A stretch of DNA of 64,000 nt from Lewinellaceae bacterium (GTDB lineage: Bacteria; Bacteroidota; Bacteroidia; Chitinophagales; Saprospiraceae): the NCBI GenBank assembly GCA_020636215.1, contig JACJYG010000007.1, positions 558,001-622,000 of the forward strand, in the 5' to 3' direction. Position 1 is the stretch's first letter, and the number at the start of each line of letters is the position of its first letter. Both the position numbers and the translations under genes were made by a program. Positions 41,061 to 48,741 of this stretch are shown here, one piece after another. A model generated the notes under the pieces. The model was not told the DNA's origin. It did no database searches and saw only the letters and a program-made list of their open reading frames with translations.

Positions 41061-43316
41061 CTATCGTACGACCGTGGCTACTCCTTTGACCTCATACCGC
41101 TCTCCACGAGGGCCGGTAAAAGTGGCCAACACCATATATACTCCGCTGGGTACTTGTGCTCCGGTGTTGTTTTTCAGGCCGTTCCAACCTTCCGAGGGAT
41201 CATTGGTCTCAAAGACCATTTCTCCCCAGCGGTTCCAGATGCTCAGGTTGAAATTGGTGGCCCCCTCCATGACGCCAACACCGAAATATTTGTCATTGAC
41301 CCCATCCTCATTTGGCGTAAAAGCATTGGGCAGATAATAGCGAACCTCCGGCCTCACATCGATGAGTTGTAAAGCAGTATCCCGGCATCCGCTGGGGTGG
41401 GTGACGATCTGCATGACCTGGTATTGGCCCGTATCCCGAAAAGTGTTGACCGGATTGGGCTGGGTGGAGCGCTGGCCATCGCCAAAATCGTAAAACCATG
41501 CCACAGCGAACTGCGATTCGTCGATAAAAGAAACAGTGGGGATAATATTACTGGGTTGAGCCGGGCTGAAGGAAAAACCAGCGACGGGCGACGGTAGCAC
41601 CGTGATCAGGCCCTCGAATGTTGTATCCGTCTGGCAGCCCAGAGGAGAGGCGACGTCCAAAGATACGGTATAGGCCCCTGCATTATTATATATATAGGTT
41701 GGGCTAACGACAGTATCGGTTCCACCGTCCCCGAAGTCCCAGAGAATATCATACGCCTCACTTATGGGGTAAGATAGGTTGTTGAAAAAGATCTCTGCTG
41801 GTGCGCATCCGACAAAGGCGCTTGGCGCCACCAGCAGAAGCTCCGGGATGGGATAGTAGGGTAGCACCTGGGTTTCAGAGTCCTCACAGCCATTAATATC
41901 CGTCACGGTTAGAGTGGCGGGGAAATCCCCGGGGTCACGGTATACGTGATTAGGGTTTTGCGTGACGGAGGTATTGCCATCTCCGAAATCCCATTCCCAG
42001 TCGGTGATCGCGCCGCTTCCGGAAAAAGAAGCATCGGTGAAAACGGTTGGGCCGGCGAGGCAGGTGTCGTAATCATAACTGAAATCAGCAACTATTTCGG
42101 GGAAGATCTGTACGCGGATATTGGCTGTATCGCCACATTGGGTGCCAGGGTTTAGAATGAGGGTGCCTAGATAAGTGCCGGTATCGGGGAAAGTAATAGT
42201 CGGTTCCCATTGGCTAAAGGTTTGAGGCTGGCCCTCGATGTCAAAATTCCATTCCCAAACATCGATGAAGCTGCGTTGAAAACTTTCGTTGCGGAAAGCT
42301 ATGGTGTTTTCCCCGCAGGAAGTGATGACGAATTCCTGCTGGTTGATGACTTCGTCGGAGTTGATTTTCGCCACTACGGTTGGGTCGCATCGCGCTACGT
42401 TGAATTGGAAATCGCGGAAAACTTTGCTCAGCAACTGGCCATTCCGGTATTCGGAAACACAGACGCCCACTACAAACTGCCCTTGTATGGTTGGCGTACC
42501 CGTGATCATGCCGGTATTGGGGTCGATAGAGACCACAGGGTTGCCACCCATCGGGGCGGTAAAGGTGTAATTGGGGGCCAGAAAGGTGACCGGTGGATAT
42601 GGCGGGGGGCAAGCCGGATCTGGCTGGGCGCCGATACAGGTATTATAAAGATTGGGGTTATCTGTTATCGGGCCACCGCCCTGCAGCGGCGGACAAAATT
42701 GGTACACCAACTGGTCGCCATCGGCATCTGTTGCGGAGTGGTCAAATTGAAGCGGCGACCCGGCGCAAATGACAGTGGGAGGGAATTCATTGAATACCGG
42801 GCTGTTGTTGCACAACTGTTGGGCCAGCGGGGTGATCTCAATCGTGTGCGTAGCCCCGGTGTTGTCCGGGTCAAAGATGTTGTTGATCGTTATGTTTCGG
42901 CAACAACGCTGGTAGGAAATGTGATAACTCTTGTCTGATATGGGCAGGTTGGCCTGAAAACGATATAGCCCTTCTTGTACACAAACATCGGGAGGGATGA
43001 GGCAGGGGTAATCCGGCGCATCAACCTCATTGACATCGAGCAGCGGCGCATCGATGCGAAGAAAAGGAGTGAATTGACTCTGCTGATTGCAACCGTCTCC
43101 GGAACAATTATATACCGCTATGAATGCTGTCGGGTCAAAATCGGCGCAATCCGTGCAGTTACAGTCCCGATATGCCTTGAGCGTGAACTCGTAATTGCCA
43201 TTGCCCAGGCATTCATAGGTCATCACCCCTCCGATGATGTGCTTGGCATGGGCCTGCACTCCTAAAGCCAGAAGGCATAGCGTAATAATAAAAGCCTGTA
43301 GTTTTCTTCGCTTCAT
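41061..43316 (-). CDS. PKD-repeat protein with T9SS type B (gliding-motility) sorting domain, paralog 1
   Basis: A 751-residue secreted protein with a signal peptide (LQAFIITLCLLALGVQAHA). The N-terminal domain starts HIIGGVMTYECLG and has many Cys-containing loops (YRDCNCTDCADFD, CCRNITINN). Three PKD-like modules follow, each with the DFGDG core (WEWDFGDGNTS, LWDFGDGGTD, YDFGDGQRS). The C-terminal CHU_C/type B sorting domain begins YYLPNAFTPNEDGVNDKY and contains IWNRWGEMVFE and GWNG. It should be exported by the T9SS to the cell surface. The next upstream gene is a full-length paralog with the same layout. Confidence 0.88.
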   Translation of the reverse strand: MKRRKLQAFIITLCLLALGVQAHAKHIIGGVMTYECLGNGNYEFTLKAYRDCNCTDCADFDPTAFIAVYNCSGDGCNQQSQFTPFLRIDAPLLDVNEVDAPDYPCLIPPDVCVQEGLYRFQANLPISDKSYHISYQRCCRNITINNIFDPDNTGATHTIEITPLAQQLCNNSPVFNEFPPTVICAGSPLQFDHSATDADGDQLVYQFCPPLQGGGPITDNPNLYNTCIGAQPDPACPPPYPPVTFLAPNYTFTAPMGGNPVVSIDPNTGMITGTPTIQGQFVVGVCVSEYRNGQLLSKVFRDFQFNVARCDPTVVAKINSDEVINQQEFVITSCGENTIAFRNESFQRSFIDVWEWNFDIEGQPQTFSQWEPTITFPDTGTYLGTLILNPGTQCGDTANIRVQIFPEIVADFSYDYDTCLAGPTVFTDASFSGSGAITDWEWDFGDGNTSVTQNPNHVYRDPGDFPATLTVTDINGCEDSETQVLPYYPIPELLLVAPSAFVGCAPAEIFFNNLSYPISEAYDILWDFGDGGTDTVVSPTYIYNNAGAYTVSLDVASPLGCQTDTTFEGLITVLPSPVAGFSFSPAQPSNIIPTVSFIDESQFAVAWFYDFGDGQRSTQPNPVNTFRDTGQYQVMQIVTHPSGCRDTALQLIDVRPEVRYYLPNAFTPNEDGVNDKYFGVGVMEGATNFNLSIWNRWGEMVFETNDPSEGWNGLKNNTGAQVPSGVYMVLATFTGPRGERYEVKGVATVVR

Positions 43317-43400
43317 CTTCTGCAGTCTTTTCTTTTGCTTTCAACCACCATCTCTCCTCCAAACAATATAACAATAACAATATAGCCCTATCCTCCTTCC

Positions 43401-45665
43401 TCACCGCACCAGTGTCGCCACCCCCTGAAGCTCCACCTTTTCCCCACGTGGCCCGGTATAGCGCACCAGACAAAAATATACGCCAACAGGCAAAGGCTTG
43501 CCGGTATTGTTCTGCTTCCCGTTCCAGCCCACCATCGGGTCTTCTGTGCGGAAAATCTCCTCCCCCCATCGGTTCCAGATGCTCATCTCAAACGCTTTGA
43601 GGCCCCGCAGGTAACCTTTGCCGATAAAGACGTCATTGGCGGAATCATCGTTGGGGGTGAAGGCGTTTGGCAGAAAATAGGTGACTTTAGGTACAACGTC
43701 GAGAAGCTGTACCGTCGTATCCCGACAGCCACTGGGATGGGTCACAACCAGCTTTACTTCCTGCAAACCCGTATCCTTGAAGGCGTAGGCTGGGTTTTGG
43801 CTTGTCGAATAGGCTATTCCCTCAAAGTCCCAGTACCAACGGCTGGCGCCGGAGGATCGGTCCGAAAATTGTACCTCGGTATTGAAATTGTCCAATTCCT
43901 GAGGGCTGTAGGTGAAATCTGCCACCGGCGACGGTTCGATGGTGATGAGGTTGGAAAACACGGTATCGGTTTGGCAGCCAATGGGTGAGGTGACCGAAAG
44001 GCTGACCGGGAAAACACCCTCTTTGGTGAACGTGTGTTCCGGGCTGATTTCGGTAGCGCTGCTTCCGTCCCCAAAATCCCAGTAAATATCGTATTCCTCA
44101 TTGATGGGAGTCGACAGGTTGTCAAAGAAAATGCTGCCCGGCGCACAGCCCGTAAACGAGCTGGGCGAAATGATGAGCAGCGCAGGTACGGGGTAGTATT
44201 CGATCTCCTTTCGTATAGAATCCTGGCAGCCATTCTGATCGGTCACCCTAAGGTCTACTTGCTGATAACCAGGGGCTGCGTATACGTAATCGGGATTCTG
44301 ATTGCTGGAACCCTGCCCGTCGCCGAAAGCCCAGCTCCAATTGCTGATCGGCGCACCGGCCTGAGACAAATCTTCAAATTTCACAGCCCCTGCCACGCAG
44401 GTGTCGTAATAATAAACGTAATCTGCCTGTATTTCCGGGAAAATACGGACCACGATGCTGGCCGTGTCACTGCACTCCGTACCGGGGTTGAGAAAGAGCT
44501 GACCTTTATATTCCCCAATTCCGGGGAATTGGACCACCGCATTCCAGCTGTTGATTGTCGTATCCCGGTCACCTAAGTCAAACTTCCAGTAAAATTCGTC
44601 TATATAGGCTTGCTGGAAACTCTGGTTGACGAAATTGATGCGGGTCTCTCCACAGCGGGTCAATAGGAATTCATTGCCATTTATCAGCGCATCTTCCCGG
44701 ATGTCAGCCACAACCGTTGGGTCGCAGATAGTGACGTTGAACTGGAAATCCCGGAATACAGTACTTAGTAATTGGCCATTTCGGTATTCTTTAACGCACA
44801 CACCCACCACAAACTGGCCCTGGTTTTGAGGAACACCGGTGATGAGGCCGGTATTGACATTGATGTTGATGTCGGCATTGGCGCCCAGGGGGTCGAGGGC
44901 GCTGTAAAATGGCGCTACGAAGGTTACCGGGTTGTAAGGCGGCGGGGCGTCAGGGCTGGGAGCAACGCCATCGAATGCAAAAGGAAAATCAAAATTAAGC
45001 CCCCCTCCCAGAAAAGGTGCACAAAACTCATAGACCAGTTGATCCCCTTCTGCATCAGAGGCGGAGTGGTCAAATTCAAATGTTTCTCCCGCACATAATA
45101 CTATTGGTGGGAAGCCATTATAGGTGGGGCTGTTATTGCATGCAGCCTGAGCCGCCGGGGTCAGCTCCATATAATAGGAGGCGCCCGAGCCGCCGGGGTT
45201 TACAATGTTGGTGATGGTGTTGTTGCGGCAACAACGCTGGTAAACGATGTAATAACTCTGGTTTGACACCGGTAGGTCGACCACGGGGAAATTATACACT
45301 GCCCGCTGGACACAGACGTTGGAAGGGACGATCAGGCAGGGATTGCCCGGGTTTGGGTCGACAGGTTCGATGAGCGGCGGCCCCAGAGAGAAATTGAAAA
45401 CCGGGTTGCTTTGGCCTTGAAGGTAAACCGTGACGCTGGCCTGATAGGGCGCTCCCGGTGCGGAATCAAACAGGGCGCCTCCCCCCTGGCAGTCCCGGTA
45501 AATATACATCGTAAATCGGTACGCCCGTGAATTCGTCGTCGAGTCCCCATTGGTCCAGCCCAGGCATTCATAAGTAATCTCTCCTCCGATAATGTGAGCA
45601 GCCGATACCGATAGTGCTGGGAGTAGTATTCCCAAAGTAATGAGGGTGCGTAATAAATGATTCAA
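43401..45665 (-). CDS. PKD-repeat protein with T9SS type B sorting domain, paralog 2
   Basis: A 754-residue protein with signal peptide (LLRTLITLGILLPALSVSA), then HIIGGEITYECLGWT, the same Cys-containing N-terminal domain (YRDCQGGG, CCRNNTITN), PKD-like modules (WSWAFGDGQGSS, IYWDFGDGSSAT, WYWDFEG) and a type B sorting domain (YFLPNAFTPNDDSANDVF, IWNRWGEEIF, GWNG, ending VATLVR). Compared with paralog 1, sequence is conserved over the whole length, so the pair arose by tandem duplication. The gap between the two genes is 84 bp and they are probably co-transcribed. The role may be surface adhesion or matrix; no enzyme motif is seen. Confidence 0.88.
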   Translation of the reverse strand: MNHLLRTLITLGILLPALSVSAAHIIGGEITYECLGWTNGDSTTNSRAYRFTMYIYRDCQGGGALFDSAPGAPYQASVTVYLQGQSNPVFNFSLGPPLIEPVDPNPGNPCLIVPSNVCVQRAVYNFPVVDLPVSNQSYYIVYQRCCRNNTITNIVNPGGSGASYYMELTPAAQAACNNSPTYNGFPPIVLCAGETFEFDHSASDAEGDQLVYEFCAPFLGGGLNFDFPFAFDGVAPSPDAPPPYNPVTFVAPFYSALDPLGANADININVNTGLITGVPQNQGQFVVGVCVKEYRNGQLLSTVFRDFQFNVTICDPTVVADIREDALINGNEFLLTRCGETRINFVNQSFQQAYIDEFYWKFDLGDRDTTINSWNAVVQFPGIGEYKGQLFLNPGTECSDTASIVVRIFPEIQADYVYYYDTCVAGAVKFEDLSQAGAPISNWSWAFGDGQGSSNQNPDYVYAAPGYQQVDLRVTDQNGCQDSIRKEIEYYPVPALLIISPSSFTGCAPGSIFFDNLSTPINEEYDIYWDFGDGSSATEISPEHTFTKEGVFPVSLSVTSPIGCQTDTVFSNLITIEPSPVADFTYSPQELDNFNTEVQFSDRSSGASRWYWDFEGIAYSTSQNPAYAFKDTGLQEVKLVVTHPSGCRDTTVQLLDVVPKVTYFLPNAFTPNDDSANDVFIGKGYLRGLKAFEMSIWNRWGEEIFRTEDPMVGWNGKQNNTGKPLPVGVYFCLVRYTGPRGEKVELQGVATLVR

Positions 45666-45965
45666 GGGTGTCGTTTTTATGATTTAGCGGCTTTCGGAAC
45701 AATACGAAGCCTGATTTTTAGTTGTATGAATTGTGTTGCCATTAATTAATTGGGTTAAGATAAATATAGTTTTCAAATCCGGCAGGTTTTGAAATTATAT
45801 TTTGGCGGTTGGTAATTCTTTTGACAGAACCATTGCCGGCTGCTTTCAGGGAGGCATTTATATCCTGGCCCAGTATCAAGAAAAGCCCTTGTGGCAGGTG
45901 TGTTGCTGCCCAAAACCGATTATCGCTGTGCATTGAAGTACTCAATGGATTAAACCCTTATGCAT

Positions 45966-46565
45966 ATGACGACCTTTACAAATGAAAGGGCTACTATGGT
46001 TCAAAACTACGATCTCGACAATGCCCTGGCAGTGCTCCGTAACGGAGGCCTCATCCTCTATCCAACGGATACGGTATGGAGTATCGGATGCGACGCTACT
46101 AACCCTTTGGCGGCCGCCCGAATACGCCAACTCAAACGCACTGATGATGCGTTTGGCCTCGAAGTCCTGGTCAACTCTTTGGAAATGCTGCGTGCTTACG
46201 TGGGGCGCCTTCACCCCCGCATTGAAACCCTGCTGCTGTATCACGTCCGCCCTCTTACCGTTCTATACGATCAGGCCCGCAACTTGCCCGATAGCCTCTT
46301 AGCCATTGACGGCAGCATTTCTATTCGGCTCGTACAGGATAACTACTGCTCCGAATTGATCGGAACCCTGGGAAAACCCCTCGTTGCCGCCCCCGCTGAC
46401 CTGCGCAACGATTATTTCCCAGTCAATTTCGGCGCCATCAGCTCCGATGTAATCGAACGCGTCGACTACGTGTCCCGCTACCGCCGCAGCGACAAGGCTC
46501 CCGCCCAGCCTTCCGTTATGGTGAAGCTCTCTGTTAAGGATGAATTGGAGTTTCTCAGGGAATGA
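45966..46565 (+). CDS. L-threonylcarbamoyladenylate synthase (Sua5/YciO/YrdC family)
   Basis: A protein of about 199 residues. ATGs at 45960, 45966 and 45996 are all in frame; the last (MVQNYDLDNALAVL) fits the usual family N-terminus best. The YrdC fold shows GGLILYPTDTVWSIGCDATN, RIRQLKRTDDAFG, LTVLYDQARNLP and SISIRLVQD, then LGKPLVAAPADL. It makes threonylcarbamoyl-AMP for the t6A37 modification of ANN-decoding tRNAs. The stretch DAFGLEVLVNS differs slightly from the canonical KRP..PL motif, so a YciO-like role is possible. It stands alone upstream of the tRNA region. Confidence 0.88.
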   Translation: MTTFTNERATMVQNYDLDNALAVLRNGGLILYPTDTVWSIGCDATNPLAAARIRQLKRTDDAFGLEVLVNSLEMLRAYVGRLHPRIETLLLYHVRPLTVLYDQARNLPDSLLAIDGSISIRLVQDNYCSELIGTLGKPLVAAPADLRNDYFPVNFGAISSDVIERVDYVSRYRRSDKAPAQPSVMVKLSVKDELEFLRE

Positions 46566-46687
46566 GGGGATATCCTCAGGAATTTCCCTTTTTCCGCTTT
46601 TCTTGCGAACTTTCTCCCCGATTCGGAATGTTATTACTCCGGTTTCAACACGGCTTTTAGCTCGACGGGAAAAAATGTTGAAAAACC

Positions 46688-46718
46688 TTTTGCTGAAAGA
46701 AAGAAACCCTTATCTTTG
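46688..46718 (+). promoter_or_regulatory. Bacteroidota-type promoter before the tRNA-like and tRNA-Arg genes
   Basis: TTTTG at 46688-46692 and TATCTTTG at 46711-46718 are separated by 18 bp, matching the -33/-7 (TTTG, TAnnTTTG) pattern. The transcript should start near 46725, 13 bp before the tRNA-like sequence, and may extend to rpmB. Confidence 0.75.
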
Positions 46719-46737
46719 CATCCGCATTTGACAAAAT

Positions 46738-46812
46738 GGCTCCGTAGCTCAATTGGATAGAGCATTCCGGCCACCGGGCCGGAAAGGTTTCAGGAACGAA
46801 TCCTGACGGAGG
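46738..46812 (+). pseudogene. tRNA-Arg-like pseudogene with altered anticodon arm
   Basis: The 5' 32 bases (GGCTCCGTAGCTCAATTGGA onward, D arm included) are identical to the functional tRNA-Arg 108 bp downstream. The anticodon arm is instead an 8-bp perfect stem TTCCGGCC/GGCCGGAA with an ACCG tetraloop, so no normal 7-base anticodon loop can form. The T loop reads AACGAAT instead of TTCGAAT, and the 3' acceptor strand (CGGAGGA) no longer pairs at the first two positions. It is not a decoding tRNA, but it sits directly behind the promoter and would be transcribed. Confidence 0.8.
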
Positions 46813-46845
46813 AACGAATCAAGCGCAAGGATAAAATGACAAAAC

Positions 46846-46919
46846 GGCTCCGTAGCTCAATTGGATAGAGCACCTGACTACGGATCAGGAGGTTTCAGGT
46901 TCGAATCCTGACGGAGTCA
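46846..46919 (+). tRNA. tRNA-Arg (anticodon ACG)
   Basis: 74 nt with a complete cloverleaf. The acceptor arm is GGCTCCG/CGGAGTC (one G-T pair), followed by a D arm GCTC..GAGC, an anticodon arm CCTGA CTACGGA TCAGG with anticodon ACG, and a T arm TCAGG TTCGAAT CCTGA. The discriminator base is A. CCA is not encoded (the next bases are CTA). Anticodon ACG is deaminated to ICG and reads CGU, CGC and CGA. It lies 16 bp before rpmB. Confidence 0.97.
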
Positions 46920-46935
46920 CTAAAGTATCAAGACC

Positions 46936-47184
46936 ATGTCCAAAGTTTGTCAACTTACAGGAAAGCGTCCGATATCCGGAAACCGGGTTTCGCACTCTAA
47001 TCATAAAACCCGTCGCCGGTTTTTGCCGAACCTGCAGACCAAGCGCTTCTACATTCCGGAGAAGGAAGAGTGGGTAACCCTCAAAGTGTCGGCTTATGCC
47101 ATGCGCACTATTGATAAGGTCGGCATCTATGAATTCCTCCAGGATGCAAAGAAAAAAGGATTCGACGTCGGCGTTGAATTGTAG
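46936..47184 (+). CDS. rpmB: 50S ribosomal protein L28
   Basis: An 82-residue basic protein with the L28 pattern MSKVCQLTGKRPISGNRVSH, then NHKTRRRFLPNLQTKRFYIP and ISAYAMRTIDK-type end (VSAYAMRTIDKVG). Only one Cys is present where zinc-binding L28 versions have several. It is first in the small operon rpmB-rpmG-DUF4295 and probably shares the transcript of tRNA-Arg, from which it is separated by 16 bp. Confidence 0.97.
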   Translation: MSKVCQLTGKRPISGNRVSHSNHKTRRRFLPNLQTKRFYIPEKEEWVTLKVSAYAMRTIDKVGIYEFLQDAKKKGFDVGVEL

Positions 47185-47211
47185 TTTGTAGGATTTTAAA
47201 TTCTAAGAAAG

Positions 47212-47400
47212 ATGGCTAAGAAAAGCAAAGGTAACCGCATTCAGATTATCCTGGAATGCACTGAACATAAAAACTCCGGTATGCCGGGCACTTCCCGTTA
47301 TGTGACCCAGAAAAACCGCAAAAATACGCCGGACCGCCTCGAACTGAAGAAGTTTAACCCGATCCTGAAGCGTATGACGGTTCACCGGGAAATTAAATAA
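47212..47400 (+). CDS. rpmG: 50S ribosomal protein L33
   Basis: A 62-residue protein with MAKKSKGNRIQIILECTEH, GTSRYVTQKNRKNTP and LELKKFNPIL, all typical L33. The zinc-ribbon cysteines are mostly missing (a single Cys at residue 16), so this is a zinc-independent form. It follows rpmB by 27 bp; the DUF4295 gene follows 83 bp later, the common order in Bacteroidota. Confidence 0.97.
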   Translation: MAKKSKGNRIQIILECTEHKNSGMPGTSRYVTQKNRKNTPDRLELKKFNPILKRMTVHREIK

Positions 47401-47483
47401 CCCCATTATAGAGTTGCGATCTATCTTTTGATTGCTTATTTTTGGACAGTTGCTTACTCTATAACCTTTAAATGTGAAGTAAA

Positions 47484-47657
47484 ATGGCAAAAGTATCAAA
47501 GAACGCCCGGGTCGCTCAACGTTCAGCTAATGCTGGTTCCGGCCGCGACCACGTAAAAGTGGTAAAAAGCGTTAAAGACCCAAAAACGGGCAAGTACACC
47601 TACAAAGAGGTGATCATCCGTAAGGATAAAGTGGAGGAATTCTTCGCTAGCAAATAA
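47484..47657 (+). CDS. DUF4295 family small basic protein
   Basis: A 57-residue, Lys-rich protein starting MAKVSKNARVAQRSAN and ending KVEEFFASK. The family is confined to Bacteroidota and nearly always sits between rpmG and ftsY, as here. Size, basic charge and context suggest a ribosome-associated protein, but no activity is established by the sequence. It is spaced 83 bp after rpmG and followed by a terminator at 47690. Confidence 0.88.
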   Translation: MAKVSKNARVAQRSANAGSGRDHVKVVKSVKDPKTGKYTYKEVIIRKDKVEEFFASK

Positions 47658-47689
47658 CTCGAACTCGTTCTACGAGTCCCTATAGACAT

Positions 47690-47730
47690 AAAGAGGCTTT
47701 TCTTTCCCGCGAAGAAAAGCCTCTTTGTTT
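47690..47730 (+). terminator. Terminator after the rpmB-rpmG-DUF4295 operon
   Basis: AAAGAGGCTTTTCTT and its complement AAGAAAAGCCTCTTT form a 15-bp stem around the loop TCCCGCG, followed by GTTTAA. A small hairpin ACTCG TTCTA CGAGT (about 47662-47676) precedes it. ftsY begins 36 bp later, so ftsY may have its own promoter or depend on read-through. Confidence 0.8.
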
Positions 47731-47765
47731 AATATCCCCTGGCTCAAAGCCCCAAAGTTTAAGAC

Positions 47766-48722
47766 ATGAGCTTTTTCAACAAGTTTTTCAGCAAGGAAAA
47801 GAAAGAAGACCTCGATAAAGGCCTGGAGAAAACCAAGCAGAGCTTCTTCGGTAAACTCACCAAAGCCGTCGCCGGGAAAACTACTGTGGATGACGAGGTC
47901 CTCGATGAATTGGAAGCCATCCTCATCTCCTCCGACGTAGGCCTTGAAACGACCATCAAGATCATCGAACGGATCGAGGCCCGCGTCGCCCGCGATAAAT
48001 ACCTGGGAACCGCCGAACTCAATGAGATCCTGCGCGATGAGATCGTCCAGCTACTGGCTGAAAACAATACCACCGATATAGATGATTTTTCTCTGCCTTC
48101 CAATCAAAAGCCCTGTATCATCATGGTCGTTGGCGTTAATGGCGTAGGTAAAACGACTACTATTGGCAAACTGGCGCATCAGTATAAACAGCAGGGCAAA
48201 CGCGTCGTGATGGGCGCCGGAGATACCTTCCGCGCCGCGGCCGTCGACCAACTTAAGATCTGGTCTGAACGGGTAGGCTGCGACTTTTACAGCAAAGGGA
48301 TGAATACGGACCCTGCCGCTGTGGCCTACGAAACGGTTCAGTTCGCTATGGATAACAACTGCGATGTCGCCATCATCGACACAGCCGGCCGCCTGCATAC
48401 CAAGATCAACCTCATGAAGGAGCTCGGCAAGATTAAACGCTCCATTAGTAAGAGCCTGGATGGCGCCCCCCACGAAGTCCTGCTCGTCCTGGACGCTACA
48501 ACCGGCCAGAACGCGATCGAACAGGCCCGTCACTTCACAGATGCCACCGAAGTTTCCGCCCTGGCGCTCACCAAACTGGATGGCACCGCTAAAGGTGGCG
48601 TCGCTATCGGTATCTCTGATCAATTCAAAGTACCCATCAAATATATTGGCGTGGGCGAGGCCATCGATAAATTACAGGTTTTCAATAAAAGGGCTTTTGT
48701 GGATTCCTTGTTTCAGCAGTGA
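47766..48722 (+). CDS. ftsY: Signal recognition particle receptor FtsY
   Basis: A 318-residue SRP-type GTPase. The N domain (about residues 20-95) is followed by the G domain with GVNGVGKTTTIGKLA (G1), GDTFRAAAVDQL (insertion region), DTAGR (G3), and TKLDGTAKGG (G4). The C-terminal IGVGEAIDKLQVF is also typical. It docks the SRP-ribosome complex at the inner membrane. The long acidic A domain of E. coli FtsY is reduced to a short charged start (FFNKFFSKEKKEDLDKGLE), normal for Bacteroidota. It ends convergently with the FGGY kinase gene, 19 bp apart. Confidence 0.97.
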   Translation: MSFFNKFFSKEKKEDLDKGLEKTKQSFFGKLTKAVAGKTTVDDEVLDELEAILISSDVGLETTIKIIERIEARVARDKYLGTAELNEILRDEIVQLLAENNTTDIDDFSLPSNQKPCIIMVVGVNGVGKTTTIGKLAHQYKQQGKRVVMGAGDTFRAAAVDQLKIWSERVGCDFYSKGMNTDPAAVAYETVQFAMDNNCDVAIIDTAGRLHTKINLMKELGKIKRSISKSLDGAPHEVLLVLDATTGQNAIEQARHFTDATEVSALALTKLDGTAKGGVAIGISDQFKVPIKYIGVGEAIDKLQVFNKRAFVDSLFQQ

Positions 48723-48741
48723 GCATGGAAGACGCATATAT

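Noticed and set aside
45742..45945. Small minus-strand frame between the T9SS gene and the YrdC-type gene
   Set aside because: 67 codons without recognisable motif, leader or conserved features; the 300-bp gap shows nothing else I can support.
46738..46812. A functional tRNA with unusual anticodon
   Set aside because: The anticodon arm cannot form a 7-base loop, the T loop is altered and the acceptor stem is partly unpaired.
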